Shown here piece after piece: positions 38,345 to 50,970 of a stretch of DNA of 64,000 nucleotides. Each line of letters starts with the position of its first letter. Positions within the stretch are counted from its first letter, which is position 1. The stretch lies in assembly GCF_022682495.2 (NCBI RefSeq), contig NC_071397.1, positions 12,491,082 through 12,555,081 on the forward strand, read 5' to 3'. The notes under the pieces were generated by a model, which saw nothing but the letters and a program-made list of their open reading frames with translations, did not search any database and had not been told where the DNA came from. The position numbers and the translations under genes are program-made. The stretch comes from Desmodus rotundus (lineage: Eukaryota > Chordata > Mammalia > Chiroptera > Phyllostomidae).

Positions 38345-38735
38345 TTCTTCTTCTGTAATACCTTGCTCAGGTCTGGTCATCACATGCCAAACACATCCTC
38401 CTGTGGGGATCTTGCACCCTCCCTTGCATGGAGTGCCATTTCCCCCAATCTGATCAGGGCTCCCTTCTCCACGGCATTCAGGTCTCTGCTCAGATGCCCC
38501 TGCCCTGATCAGCTAAGTAGCACTCTACTCACTGTCTCCTTGCCCTGTTTTATCGTTCTCCAAAGCCCTTATCACTAACCAATGTTACATAGTTATCCGT
38601 GTCATTTCTGTCTCTCTCTCCCATCGGAATGCAAGCTCCAGGAGGGCAGGGCTCCTCTATCTTGTTCACTGTGGTGTCCTGCACAGTGGGAGCTCAATGG
38701 AGGCGTTTTGGGGGAATGAATCACTGAACGAGTGG
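38345..38735 (+). mobile_element. L2 LINE 3' region
   Basis: Forward L2: GCATGGAGTGCCATTTCCCC, GGCATTCAGGTCTCTGCTC, CTGCCCTGATCAGCTAAG, GAATGCAAGCTCCAGGAGGG, GTGGTGTCCTGCACAGTGG. Confidence 0.85.
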
Positions 38736-40154
38736 AACCCTTTTGCTCTGAGAGCCAGCTGCTGGGGACATGGACCAGAAATAAGTCTATGAAATGGGCC
38801 CCTGGAAAGGAGAGCGAACCTGAGAAAGGAGGGTGAGCAAAGGAAGGTGCCTCAGTCCCTGGATGGCAGGGGAGCTCCCTAAGAAGTGAGAAGGTCACTG
38901 GAAGGAGAGAAGGAGGGACACAGAATGCAAACCCCCCCCCTGTCTGTACAAGTCCCAGCTAAGGGGCAACTGCCACGCCCTCAGTCAGACTCAGGGACTG
39001 TCCCAGTGAGCACCTGCTGAGGCCCCACAGCCACCCTAAGGCTAATCCCTGAGTGACACTCTGAAGAAGCCACTGTCACTTCTTCCTTGCCTCGCTCTCC
39101 TTCCCAGTTCCCGGGGTTTCCTCCCCGCCCTCATCCACCCATTAGGAAGACACAGTTCCCTTTCCCTCCTTCACATCTGAGCTGGATGGTGCATTTTGTA
39201 CTGGGCAGTGTTGTGCCCAAGAAGCTGACACACTTGACAAGTTACAGGGATGGACATAGATAGGGTGTTTGCTTAGTACCCCGTCTTCTGGGCATCAAAC
39301 TGTTCCTCCTCCTCCCCCCACCTCAGATTCATTTGAGGGAGGCTCTGACCAGGCCGAGGCAGTCAGAGTTGCGTAAGGATTTTCCAAACCAAAACTGGGT
39401 CAAGAGCGCCAGTCCCCTGTGGTGTCAGAAGCTTGGGACTATTGCTGGCCAAGTTTTTTAATCACAAAGCCAAATTCAGACATAAACAGACAAAAGTCAA
39501 GAAAAAGAAGTCCTGGAAGCATTGGAGTCCTCACCCTCAGCTGCTCCCGAGGCCCGGGGGCACCCTGTTGTTCTGTGGGTCACTTACTCAACTCTTCCCT
39601 TGGTTCCGTCAGATATTCTAATGTTAAACCAACCAATGCCTCCCCTTCTCTCCCATCCGAATTCAGATACTGTTGCTGTCACTAACAACCGGAAACGTCC
39701 TAGCTAATAAACACACACAGAGCCCTCGATTAAATAACAAGGGACCATAAAGTAGCAGATATTCCTCAGGGGCCACACATTCAGGTTCTCAAATGGTCCC
39801 ATGGAGATGCTCTCCTTCCCCAATGAGACTTGAGGTGAGGGAGTGGCCCCATCCTAAACCTCCCTCCCGGGGTGACAGCAGAGTCGCAGGGTGGATTTCT
39901 GCAAAAAGCAAACCTCCTCACAGAACCGTCTCCACTTGCTTCACCCTATTCGTCTGCCCTACTTGCCTACCCTACTGTCCATCCTTCAGATTTTAGAGCT
40001 CGCGGCTACCTAGCTTTTGGCCACCTGCTTTGAAAATCTGTGTATTGATCTGGTACCTAACTTTGTTTGGAATGTCACATTTACTATTTTATCTTGGTCT
40101 CAGTTGAAACTTGGAATTTAACATCCTGTCACACTATCATTTACTTGGAGCTAA
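38736..40154. other. Unassigned upstream sequence
   Basis: Moderately GC-rich, without a recognised exon or repeat. Confidence 0.35.
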
Positions 40155-40310
40155 CCTTGTGAATTCACTCTGCAAAAATCCATTAGCTCCTTAAGCTTCA
40201 CAACAGGCCCCATTTAGAGATGAGAGAGTAATTTGCCCAAGGCCAAACAGCTGGGAAGTGGTAAGCTGGCCTCCAAAGTGTGAGCTCTTAACTTCTCTGC
40301 TATATAGACT
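40155..40310 (-). mobile_element. MIR SINE fragment
   Basis: Inverted MIR: CCCCATTTAGAGATGAGAG, AATTTGCCCAAGGCC, AACAGCTGGGAAGTGG, GTGAGCTCTTAAC. Confidence 0.6.
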
Positions 40311-42524
40311 GGAACGTTCTGGAGGAGAGAACACAAACACATCTGCACCATGGACAGAACTTTAGTAGTGGCGTCAAGGCTGGATTGGAAAGGAACGAAG
40401 GCAGGAGCAAAGGGAACTGACACCTCGAAGGAACTTTAGAAGGGCAGATATCAACTCGGCTGCATTTTTGATAGAATTGTCCAAGCCAGTGGCAACGAGG
40501 GACCACATTAGGCAAGAGCTATGCTGGAGACATTGTAGAAATACAAGAGAGATCTCAGTGACCACACTGGGTGGGGCAGGGGGGAGTGTCAGGGGCAGGG
40601 AGGGAGGTACGGCACAGCTGAGCTTTCATAGTCTTACCTCCAGTTGCAAGGGTGGGTTCCTGAAAAAGATGAAAGATCCAACCTACCAGCAAAATCAAGA
40701 AAGCCTCAAAGAAACAGGAGGGCATCTGATATGGACACTGGGGAAAACTAAGATGAATCAAGGTCATATGAGCAAGAGGCTTGTTTGAGGACCAGTGAGT
40801 AACCCATTTAGTTGGAATGTAAAGCCAAGCAAGGTGATGGTGAATTATAAGATTGGAAGGGAGAGTTGTGGGCACATAGCTAAAAACTGAATGCCAAGGC
40901 AAAGAGCAAGTATATTTCATTCAATTATGAAAAGTTTATGAAAAAGAAAAAGTGTGCACTAGGTTGAATTGGAGTGGAGAGGGATTGCCAATTTTGGTAA
41001 TTCCAAAGTCAATGAGGGGCTGGATTATGGAGATGCAACAGTAGTATTAGGAAATGAGAAACACCATGGAAATAGAATGTTCAGGATTTAACAATTAACT
41101 GGCTGTCAAAGTAATGGTCGGAGTGGGGAGGCAAGCAGGTTGGAGGTACCAGGAAAAGGAGTGATGGAGGTAGGGAGGGCAGGAGGAGAAGAGACTCTAA
41201 GGTTCCAAGCCTGAGTAGACAGAGGTAACTTCGTGTGAAAGAGCTTAGTTACATAGGTGACCAGAGCAAATTGTGATCAGTGTTGTACATCCATGACACT
41301 GAGACCCAGTCCACATTCATTCATTTCAAACTTCAGCTATTATCATTAATCTTCACATAAGTAAGATGGCAAAAAGGGAGAGTAAGGGGAAAAACTCAGA
41401 TTAAGACTTACAGTGGTAACGGGTACTAGTCTTTAGTTACTAGTTAAGGATGGACATGATTACAAAGCTCTTATAGTTCTGACTAGTTAAGACTTCACGA
41501 ATTATTCCTTTTCACCCTATCCTGTTCTCTCATGCTAAAACCTAAAGCATGGGAAAAACAACATCAAATCTATGAATAATGAATGCTCCTTCTATGCAAC
41601 TATTTCTACTCTCTGTTAGAAAGGTCTAGATTTTTGTTTGAGGTGTAAATACAAGGAGCATTTGTTGAATCTTACTCTTTATTGGAAATTTAAAAATTAT
41701 GGAGGAAAAATAAAAAATACTTCCAGGAAAGCAATGGTACTACTTTGGGACCTGAACTTCTAATCTTCCCACTACGCCTGCTAGTCTTCTCATGCTCTCT
41801 GCTTCAACTGTGGCACCTCCTTCCACCCAGTCGCCTTGTACCACAGCCTCAGTCACCTCTGATTCCTTCCGTCAGCAGTCCACATCCTGACCAGGGAGTA
41901 GGGCTAGCTGGCCCAGGGGATCAGTGAGGTTGTCTGTCAAAGGGCTGTCTCTCTGACTGTGTCTTCTGAAGCTCAGGATCATTCTAAGAGAAGGAGTATC
42001 TAAGTTTGCCACACGGAGGGGGCATTAGAGAAGCTTTCCCTAAAGAAGTACCATTTTGCTGAGCATTAAGAGGCAGATGGCAAACAAGTAGGGAGATGAC
42101 ATTTTAAGAGTAGGTCAGAGCATAGGATGAGACACTATGAGTAGACCAACACTGCAGAAATTTCCAGACAGTGTTGAGGATTAGGGGTTAAAACCATGGA
42201 AAACACAGCTAGACTGTGAGGTAAAGGCTTGTGAGTTATGGGTAGGAGTTTACCTTTTGTCCCATAGGAAGAAAGAACCACTGAAGGCTGTAACAGTAGC
42301 ATCTTAACTCTCCCTGCCTCTAACTTCACTGCTATTTAATCCATCCTGCAAACAAACTGTGGCCAGAGAGATCTTTGTACTAAGGAAATATGATCACCTT
42401 CCTGTACTTGAGAGTGGAGGGTAAAATTGGAACCAGAGCTGCACACATGCAAAGATTACACAGCAAGGCCTCGAATAACATCATTTCATTCAAGTTTTTT
42501 CATTATATCATTGATGAGGAAAAA
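40311..42524. other. Mostly unassigned; weak L2-like stretches
   Basis: Possible diverged L2 (inverted) around 40330-41230 and 42040-42290, and forward L2 around 42300-42420 (TTAATCCATCCTGCAAAC, GCCAGAGAGATCTTTG). No gene. Confidence 0.3.
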
Positions 42525-42775
42525 GAGTCAATTCCCAGCGGGGCCATTGTCTGCGTGGGTTTTCTCTGGGTACTCTGGCTTCCTTCCCCATCCCAAAGAT
42601 GTGCACGAGAGGTGAACTGAGTGTCTACATCATCTCAGCCTGAGGGAGTGTGGGCGGGCGTGATGCGCCCTGTGACGGAAGGGCGTCCTGTCCAGGGTGG
42701 GAGCCACCTGGTGCCCTGAGTTCTGGTCACTGTGACCCTGAACTGAAATAAGCTGGTTGTAAAATAATTATCTTA
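42525..42775 (+). mobile_element. Ancient LINE 3' end of uncertain family
   Basis: GTTTTCTCTGGGTACTCTGG, TCCCAAAGATGTGCACG, TGCGCCCTGTGACGG, CGTCCTGTCCAGGGTGG, GTGACCCTGAACTGAAATAA form a block that recurs widely in vertebrate genomes as an old non-LTR retrotransposon end (RTE- or L2-like). Assigned from memory only. Confidence 0.5.
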
Positions 42776-43154
42776 CTTGTTTTTATTACTTTCTCACATC
42801 TATTTTAATGTTTAAGATTAGAAATGTTCAGGCTCTTTATTTAGAAGTTTGGTGATGTTTCTGTGACCAGATATATGCTGTAGGAACTCAACTCTTGTTT
42901 ATATCAGTGCCTGTGGTAAAAATTGATTTCAATATATGTAGTTTTGCTTAATGTCACCGTTTCCAAGAACCTATCAATGAAGTGAAGTGAGGATTTACTG
43001 TAGTAAGCAATATTAGAAATCCAACAGGCAAATAGACCTCTGAGACCTCGTGCTGAGAATTTCCCATGCTGCCTTAGTAAAAGGCCAGCCTCTTCCACTA
43101 AAATAATGCGTATTACTTCCATATACACGATGCACATAAATCCATTATAGCACT

Positions 43155-43260
43155 TACCCAGCTGTATGGTTTAAATGTTTTATTGTATCCTCGGCACTTA
43201 GCACATTGCCCAGCATAAAGCAAGTAATCAAGATAATGTCTGACAAATGGATGAAAGAAT
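43155..43260 (+). mobile_element. L2 tail fragment
   Basis: TTGTATCCTCGGCACTTAGC, ACATTGCCCAGCATAAAGC, ACAAATGGATGAAAGAATGC. Confidence 0.5.
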
Positions 43261-43559
43261 GCATAAGTAAAAGGCAAGACAAGCTAATGCCATCCTCACT
43301 TCTTTTCATGAATGGATTATTTCTAATTCAGTCTATTTCTAGTAGCAGCTGCACGAGCCTCAGTACTTGGTGTTCAGCAGGAAGTCTCCTACCCCACCGC
43401 CCTTATTCTTTGTCTCCTTAGCTTTAAGAGCCCTGGAGACTTACAGAAGAAAAACTAAGAAGCAAGGCATGAGGCCTCATGTAATTCTGTGCATAGAGAG
43501 GGCTGAAAGTCCACTGAAGGTCATACTCCTTCCATAGCATAAATCTGTTACTGGAAAGT

Positions 43560-43915
43560 GCTGTCCCAATCAGGGCTCCATTCCCAGGCCAAGAGGGATC
43601 CTGTGACTGAGTTCTGGCCAATGGAGTAGGAACAGAATGAGTGTATGACACGCTCATGCTTGCCCTTAAGGGCTCCCTGCAGAACCCTGTGTCTCTTCTT
43701 CAAACTGATCTTTGGAGCCAAGTATTGAAGATGGCGGAGCCTCTATCCGCCTAGGTCTCTGAATGACTGCATGCAGCATTTCCGTCATCCTCCTCCCCGA
43801 TCACACTCTTAGTGGGGTTTTCCATGAATGGGAAATAAGCATTTTCTCGGGTATGTCCCTGAGACTTTAGGGCATATCTGGTACAGCAGACAGCGTTACC
43901 TTAACACACACAGCA
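43560..43915 (+). mobile_element. Old LTR-like repeat fragment, uncertain
   Basis: CCTGTGACTGAGTTCTGGCC, AATGGAGTAGGAACAGAATG, AAGATGGCGGAGCCTC, GGTCTCTGAATGACTGC and GAATGGGAAATAAGC resemble an old mammalian LTR-type repeat. Family not resolved. Confidence 0.4.
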
Positions 43916-45106
43916 TGCCTGTGTACGTGTGTGTGTTAAAGTATGTCTTCTCGGAATGCAAAGTCCAGTTTCCTACAGTGTTCAGAATCAAAAGCCAAAT
44001 GGAAACAGAGCCAGAAGAGGATTTAATCCTTGGATGTGGAACTCCTTGATTTTAAAATTAATTTGAATGTCTTAAATCAGCAAATGAGCAGGTAGTCACA
44101 TTGTTATTTGATATATCATGGTTAGAATGTTTCAAAATAGAGAACAAGGGAGAAAATGGTGGTGGAGAAAAGAACTGGAAAGCCAAAAGGGTAAAATGGG
44201 TAAGATCATAAAAGATTTTCTGGTGAAGTTCATAATTTTTTAAACAGCTGAATTAGTAATAGATACTCACTACCATTGGTGAGATTTCAAATAAATAAAC
44301 AAATAAGATTACATGTAAGTAACATATATTATAAATATATTATGCTTATGTCACTGTCCCTTGCCAAGCTGCAGGCAGCTAAAGCTCTGTACTTTGTGAC
44401 CACCTACCTAAAAATGGGAGGTAAGGGCATCCAGTGACTTGCTCTCTATTTCTGACCATTCTAAGGCTAAAGAATGCATCTAAAAAAGCAAACCTTCCTT
44501 TACTCTCAAATGACCCATGTATTCTTTCATTTGCCTCCCTTTTCAAGACGGTTGGTGGTCAGTCCAAAGGCTTGAACAGAGGAAGGTGAAGAGGAAGAGG
44601 GAAGAAGCCACATGCAAATGCACAAAAGGACAGTTTCCGGTAGAAGACGTCAGGCTGATCACACCCATTCTTATCACCTAGAGTGGGGTTTGGGATCGGG
44701 GTGTCTATTGGGCATGTCAGTAACTTTGGAAATGTCCAAAAATGTGGGAAATCACATTCCTTGACTAAGCTATGTCTTTTGAGTATTTCCATACAGTTGG
44801 GGTGTCAAGAATACAAAAAACAAGAGGCTCTCCACGGAGTACTGGTGCTAGGATCAAAGAAACAAGGGGCAAAGAGATTTTCAAGTTAGCCAGACTAATT
44901 CATAAGAATAGGTAAGGAGAAAGAGTCTCAGGGCAAGTCCCCCCCAAAAAATGAATATTGCACATTTAGGTGGAGCTTTCGTCTTTGGGACATCTGCTAT
45001 TGAAAGCAAGGTGTAAAAAGACATAGAATTCCAGTGGTGAAATCATAAGTAAATTTATTAAAGAGGAAGTTTTCAATGAGCATGGCTCTGGGATATGCAT
45101 TTAAAT
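43916..45106. other. Unassigned upstream sequence
   Basis: AT-rich, with no gene or confident repeat. Confidence 0.35.
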
Positions 45107-45343
45107 TTTTGGTGGTTTTATTTTTTAATCCTCATTCCAGGACATTTTTCCATTGCTTCTGGAGAGAGGAAGGGAGAGAGAGAAACATTGATGCGAGAGA
45201 GAAGCATCAACCTGTTTCATTCCCATAGGTGCCTGTACTGGTGATGGAACCTGCAACTTAGGCATGTGCCCTGACCAGCAATCGAACCCACAAGCTTTTG
45301 GTTACAGGATGATGCTCCAACCAGCTAAGCCACACCCGGCTGG
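45107..45343 (-). mobile_element. VES-type tRNA-derived SINE
   Basis: Inverted: TTTTAATCCTCATTCCAGG, AGAGAAACATTGATGCGAG, AGAGAAGCATCAACC, ATGTGCCCTGACCAGC, the B-box complement AATCGAACCC (45280-45289), and a GCTCCAACCAGCTAAGCCAC, ACCCGGCTGG head. A second bat-type SINE, about as diverged as the first. Confidence 0.85.
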
Positions 45344-45639
45344 TATTGTTATTTTTGGCACAGGATAAATGGAGTTTTCAACACTACGTTAGTGAAAATA
45401 TAACTCAGAAATCTTTCTGGAATGCAGAAGCCTTTTTAAAAAATAAGCATAGAGAAACTTCCACTTGTAGTTAAATATAGAAAGTTGTAGGAAACCATTG
45501 TGCTACTCTCAAAAGGAAAAAGCCACACGCACTACACAATCACAAATTTTTAAAACCTTGTCAGAAGGTGATGAAAAAGAAACCTAAATGAACTGAATTC
45601 CATAACGTGATGAGCCCTTCACGTGAGAAAAGAAATATA

Positions 45640-46850
45640 TGTCTGCTTTCATGTTTTGTGTGGGAAAAGTAATTTACCAAACAGGTATAAGGAGGAACCA
45701 GAGGAATCTTAATAAACTTAGAGTTCCACATGGGCTAGAATAATGGATTAGAATCCCATAAAGTACTGAGAGAAACTCTGTAAAGCCAATAATTTACCCA
45801 AACAAAAACTAAAGATCTGTAGGACAATATACAGTATTCCAACACATGTACAATAATGGTCCCAAATGTAGAAGACAGAATGATGCAGAAGAAATATATG
45901 AACAGATAATGGCCAAAATTTTCTCAAAATTGATTGAAGATATCAATGCCTAAATCCAGAAGCTCATTAAACCCCAAGATGACCACACCTAGAGACATCA
46001 TAGTTAAACTCCTAAAATTCAAAATTAAAAAGAAAATATTAAAAGCAGGAAGAGGAGAAGCACATACTACAACAGAAAAATAACAATGAAAATGATGACT
46101 GACTTATGAGAAACAATGGTGGCCACAACACAATGGAACAACATATTTAAAATAAAGAAAAAAATCATAAACTATCAACTTAGATCTAGATATCCAGCAA
46201 AAATGACTTTCAAATATGAAAGTAGATCCTTATCTGTTGCTTGTGAAAATGTAAAATGGTGCAGCCACGTTGGAAAATAGCTTTGTAGTGTCTTAAAAAG
46301 TTAAACATAAAATTAAAATATGACCAGAAATTCTCCTACAAGATATCTACCCAAAAGAAATGAAGACAGGCTGACAAAAGACTTGTGTGCATGGGTTCAT
46401 AGTAGCATTATTATAATACCCCCAAATTGAAAACAATATAAATGTTCATCACATGGTAATGGATAATCAAAATGTATTATATTCATACAAGAAAATATTT
46501 ACTATCGGTCAATAAAAATGAAGCTATTGATATACTATAACATGCATAAACTTCACAAAAATTATGCCAATGAAAAGAAGCTAAAGGATATATGTTGTAT
46601 AATTTCGTTTATGTGAAATATATAAAACATAGATTAGTGGTTGCCTACAACTGTGGCTGAACAAGGGGATGGTCCACAAATGGGTATTAGGGGCCTTTTG
46701 GGTGGGGGACAGAAATATTCTAAAATTGGATTGTGGTGATGATTGTATGACTCTATAAGTTTACTAATAATCATTGAACTGTATAGTTAAAATGGGTGAA
46801 TTTTATGGCATGTAATTTATGCCTTAATAAGGTTGCTAAACAATGTAAAG
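45640..46850 (+). mobile_element. Old HAL1/L1M element: ORF1 remnant joined to L1 3' end
   Basis: ORF1-like text (GATGACCACACCTAGAGAC, AAAATATTAAAAGCAGGAAG, AGAAACAATGGTGGCC) runs until about 46215 and is followed directly by an L1 ORF2 end/3' UTR (AATGTAAAATGGTGCAGCC, TTAGTGGTTGCCTACAAC, AATTGGATTGTGGTGATGAT, AAAATGGGTGAATTTTATGG). Loss of the ORF2 body is consistent with an ancient HAL1, though a genomic deletion could give the same. Confidence 0.65.
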
Positions 46851-47345
46851 ACAAAACATAAAACAGTCAACAGAAGTATGCAAGAATTGCCTATCTAAAC
46901 TCCTAGAAATGATGTTTAAAAATCTTTCTAATAGAAGGAAATAATTCCTAGGTGAAATTCTCACTAGCAGAAATAAATCAAGAACACGAGAAGGGGTGAA
47001 TTCACAGATATATTATTCTTAGTATTATATTTATTTTAAAATTCTTTAAAAAAACTATTAATTATTTAAAGTAAAGTAACAATAATGAACTGTGGGGTTT
47101 ACAGCACATTTCAAAGTTAAGTATATGACAATAAGAGCAAAAAGACTGGGTAGGTAAGGGAGAAATCATACTGTTGTGATGATCTTTGTGAAATAATATT
47201 GTATATTATTAGTTGTATAATATTAGTTGAAGGTAAGCTGTGGTATGTTAAAGATGCACATGGTAGTCTTTAAGGCAGAGTAACCATTAAAAAGAACTCA
47301 AGGAGGACATGCTAGAAAGTGTACAGAAGAGAATCCAATGGAATA
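46851..47345 (+). mobile_element. Old L1/HAL1-like fragment
   Basis: AATGAACTGTGGGGTTTACA, AGTATATGACAATAAGAGC, TATTAGTTGAAGGTAAGCTG, GGCAGAGTAACCATTAAAAAG resemble an old L1M ORF1/intergenic region. Confidence 0.55.
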
Positions 47346-47399
47346 ATTTAAACTAATAATTGGAGACAGAAGAAACCACTTCACCACAACATGACTGGT

Positions 47400-50300
47400 A
47401 TGGAATGTGGAAGAGAGACAAGAGGGCTGGCTGGGCTCCCACAGGTGACAGCTGAAGTGCCAAAGGGAAAATTTCTGCATCTGGGGGGTTCCCCCTGAGA
47501 AGTATGGGGATGGGCTCCCCAGCCTATAGCACCAGAGCAAGAAAGGGGCCCAGATACCATCCAGCTGCCAGGAGGATACCACTGGCGACACAAAGAGCCT
47601 CTGAAAGGGCCGATGTGCACAATGTAATTTGTAAGCATTTGCCCTGGACTCCCACAAAGTTGTGGATACAGTGGACTAGAGATGTTGGAGGAGAGTCTGG
47701 GGATGGTGGCTTTGGGTAGAGAACTGTGGGAGCAGCTGCCAGGTCCCTGTGCTGAGTCATTCCCCACACTGCAGGGGGCATCTTGCTCAGGCAGGGCACT
47801 CCCTTCCAAGAGGCACTAGCCTGAGGGGAAGCACTAGCTCCCCGCAAACAGGAATTTCTCTGCTCCACCACGTGCTGCTTAAGCATGACTGCTAGTTACA
47901 GACTGAGTAGATTAACAACAGAAGGAGGTAGCCACAGACTGCGGATCATTGGTAGCCTTGAACAGGCTGTGTAGGGCCAGACTGGGAACCATCTGACATC
48001 AGCAGGAGCAGATGCAGCAAGAGAAAACACACCCGAACAACAGCATGCAAGATGGTGGGTAGAGTGACTCTCAGTCACCCAGCCCGATGGAAGTACCCAG
48101 CAAAGAATGGCCCAACAACAACCAAAACCCAATTACAACCAGACGACCTACGTAAACGGCATAAATGGCATCCCAAGAGCATCAGGTTCAGGAGATCAAG
48201 GAGACTGCACCACTGAGTCCCACAGGTCTCCTACCTCAGAAGGTCACATCACGAACACAGGGAGTCAAAGCAGATCAATCTGAGAAGCAGAAACAAACAA
48301 GAAGAGTCTCCTGAAATGGAGAAACAAACAATCCCCAATCGAAAGGAAAGGAGGAATCCCCAGAAAGGGCTAAATGAAATAGAGGCAAGCAAACTATCAG
48401 ACATTGATTCAAAATAATGGTTATAAGGCTACTCAATGAACTCAGTGAGAACTACAAAGAACTCCAGGGAAGCTACAAGGAACTTACGGTGAACTACAAC
48501 AGCATGAAAAAGGACATAGAAACTTCATCAGTAAGAGCCAGGAGGAAATGAAGAATACAACATCTGAAATGAAGAACCCAGTAGAAGGAATTAAAAGCAG
48601 GCTAGATGAAGCAGAGGATTGAATCAATGAGCTGGAGGATGAGGTAGAAAACAATTTCCAGACAGAGCAACAAAACGAAAAAAGACTCAAAAAGAACGAA
48701 GAGGGTATAAGGGAGCTGCAGAACAACATGAAACATAATATTGTCTGTATCAATGGGATACCATAAGGACAAGAAGAGGAGCAAGGGATAGAAAACCTGT
48801 ATGAAAAAGTAATGACAGAAAAATACCCTAACTTTTTGAGAGGAAAAAGTCATGCAAAGTCCAGGAAGCACAGAGGGTCCCAATCAAGATGAACCCAAAG
48901 AGGCCCAGTCCAAACACGTCACAATTAAAATGACACAATTTAAAAACAAAGAGAGAATGTTAAAGGCAGCAAGGGAGAAACAGGAAGTAACGTACAAGGG
49001 AGCTCCAATTAGGCTATCAGCTGATTACTCAACACAAACACTACAAGCCGGAAAAGAATGGCAAGAAATATTCCAAGTGATAAAAAGCAAAATCCTGCAA
49101 CCAAGACTACTCTACACAGCAAGGCTCTCATTTAAAATGGAAAGTAAAATGAGGATTTTCCCACATAAAAAAAAAAAAAAGCTAAAAGAATACATCTCCA
49201 CAAAACCAGCACTGCAAGACATGCTAAAGGGACTGATTTAAGAAGATGAAGAAAGACACAGAGAGAGGGAGAGGGAGAGGAGCACAGGTACAAAGGGGGG
49301 AAAATGGCAAGGAATAAGTACCTATCAATAATAAACTTATATGTAAATGGATTAAATTCTCCAATCAAAAGACATAGGGTAGCTGAATGGGTAAGAAAAC
49401 ATGACCTGCATATATGCTGTCTACAAGAGACCCACCTAAGAACAAAAGAACAAACTGAAAGTGAAAGGATGGAAAAAATATTTCAAGCAAATGGACATAA
49501 AAGAAAGCTGGGGTAGCAATACTTAGATCAGAGAAAATAGATTTCAAAACAAAGGCCATGGAAAGAAACAAAGAAGGACACTACATAATTCATAAGGGAA
49601 GGGAATTACTCATCAAGAAGATATAACCCTTGTAAACATATATGCACCCAACATAGGCACACCCAAATATGTAAGGAAAACCTTGGAGGACTTCAAGAAA
49701 GATATTGACAGCAACACACTCCTAGTAGGAGATTTTAACACCCCCTTGTCAACAATGGATAGATCTTCTAAGCAAAGAATCAACAAGGATATCGTGGCAC
49801 TGAATGATACTCTAGATCAAATGGACTTCATTGATATGCAGAACCTTTCACCCCAAAGAAGCAAAATACACAAATGCACATTCTTTTCAAACACACGTGG
49901 AACACTTTCAAAGATAGACCACATGGTAGGACACAACACAAGCTTCAACAAATTCAAGAAAATTGAAATCATATCAAATGTCTTCTCAGATCACAATGGC
50001 TTGAAACTACAAATCAACCTCAAGGAAAAAACTCAAAAATATTCAAATTCATGCACACTGAATTACATGCTATTACATAATGAATGGGTTCACAATGAGA
50101 CCAAGGACAAAATTAAAAAAGTGTCTGGAAACAAATGAAAATGAACTGAAAACAGCCCCAAACCTGTGGGACAGGCGAAAGGCAGTCCTGGTAGGAAAGT
50201 TCATAGCAATACAGGCCGATCTAAAAAAGATAGAAAGATTTCAAATAAACAACCTAACACTACATCTACAAGAACTACAGGAACAAAAACAAAGTCCAGA

Positions 50301-50970
50301 AAAAGCAGAAGGAAGGAAATAATAGAGATCAGAGCAGAACTAAATGACATAGAGACTGAAAGAGCAATTCAAAAGATCAATAAATCTAGAAGATGGGTCT
50401 TTGAAAAGATAAACAAAATCTACAAGCCTTTAACCAGACTCATCAAGAAAAAGAGAGAGGACCCAAATAAATAAAATCAGAAATGAAAGGGGAGAAATCA
50501 CAACCCATACCACAGAAATGCAAAGGATTTTAAGAAATTACTATGAACATCTATACACCAAGAAATTTGATGACCCGGGTGAAATGGAAAAATTTCTAGT
50601 AACATACAATCTTCCAAAACTGAATCAAGAAGAAGCAGAAAGCCTGAATAGACCGATAACAATGAGTGAAATTGAAGCAGTAATCAAAAAAAGCTGCTGG
50701 CACACAAAAGCCCTGGACTAGATGGCTTCATAGGTGAATTTTACCAAACATTTAGGGAAGAGCTAACTCCTATCCTTTTCAAACTATTTCAAAAAATCAA
50801 GAAGAGAGGACTCCCAAAATATTTTATGAGGCCAGTATTACCCTACTCCCATAACCAGGTAAAGACACAACAGAGAAAGAAAACTATAGGCCAATATAGC
50901 TGATGAACATAGATGCTAAAAACCTCAACGAGATATTGGCAAACCGGATCCAGCAGTACATTCAAAAGAT
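47400..50970 (+). mobile_element. Bat-type L1, 5' UTR to mid ORF2, 3' truncated
   Basis: A GC-richer leader (47400-48300) is followed by ORF1, whose C-terminal domain is open at 48852-49241 (IRLSADYSTQTLQAGKEW, LLYTARLSFKMESKMRIF), and ORF2 from about 49304. The endonuclease motifs are readable: ICCLQETHL near 49412, LLVGDFNTPLS near 49725, SKIDHMVG near 49915 and SDHNG near 49990. The reverse transcriptase is reached (YRPI-like text at 50885-50900), but the sequence stops near 50970, where a second L1 starts with an earlier ORF2 segment. Many frame breaks make it inactive. L1 normally loses its 5' end, so the missing 3' half points to later insertion or recombination rather than priming failure. 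Confidence 0.85.

Noticed and set aside
47381..47886. Long minus-strand open frames of 120-142 codons
   Set aside because: Antisense to the GC-richer L1 5' UTR-like region; no independent evidence for a gene.
49683..50138. 151-codon open frame with endonuclease motifs
   Set aside because: Real protein similarity, but it is a fragment of L1 ORF2, described as a mobile element rather than a host gene.
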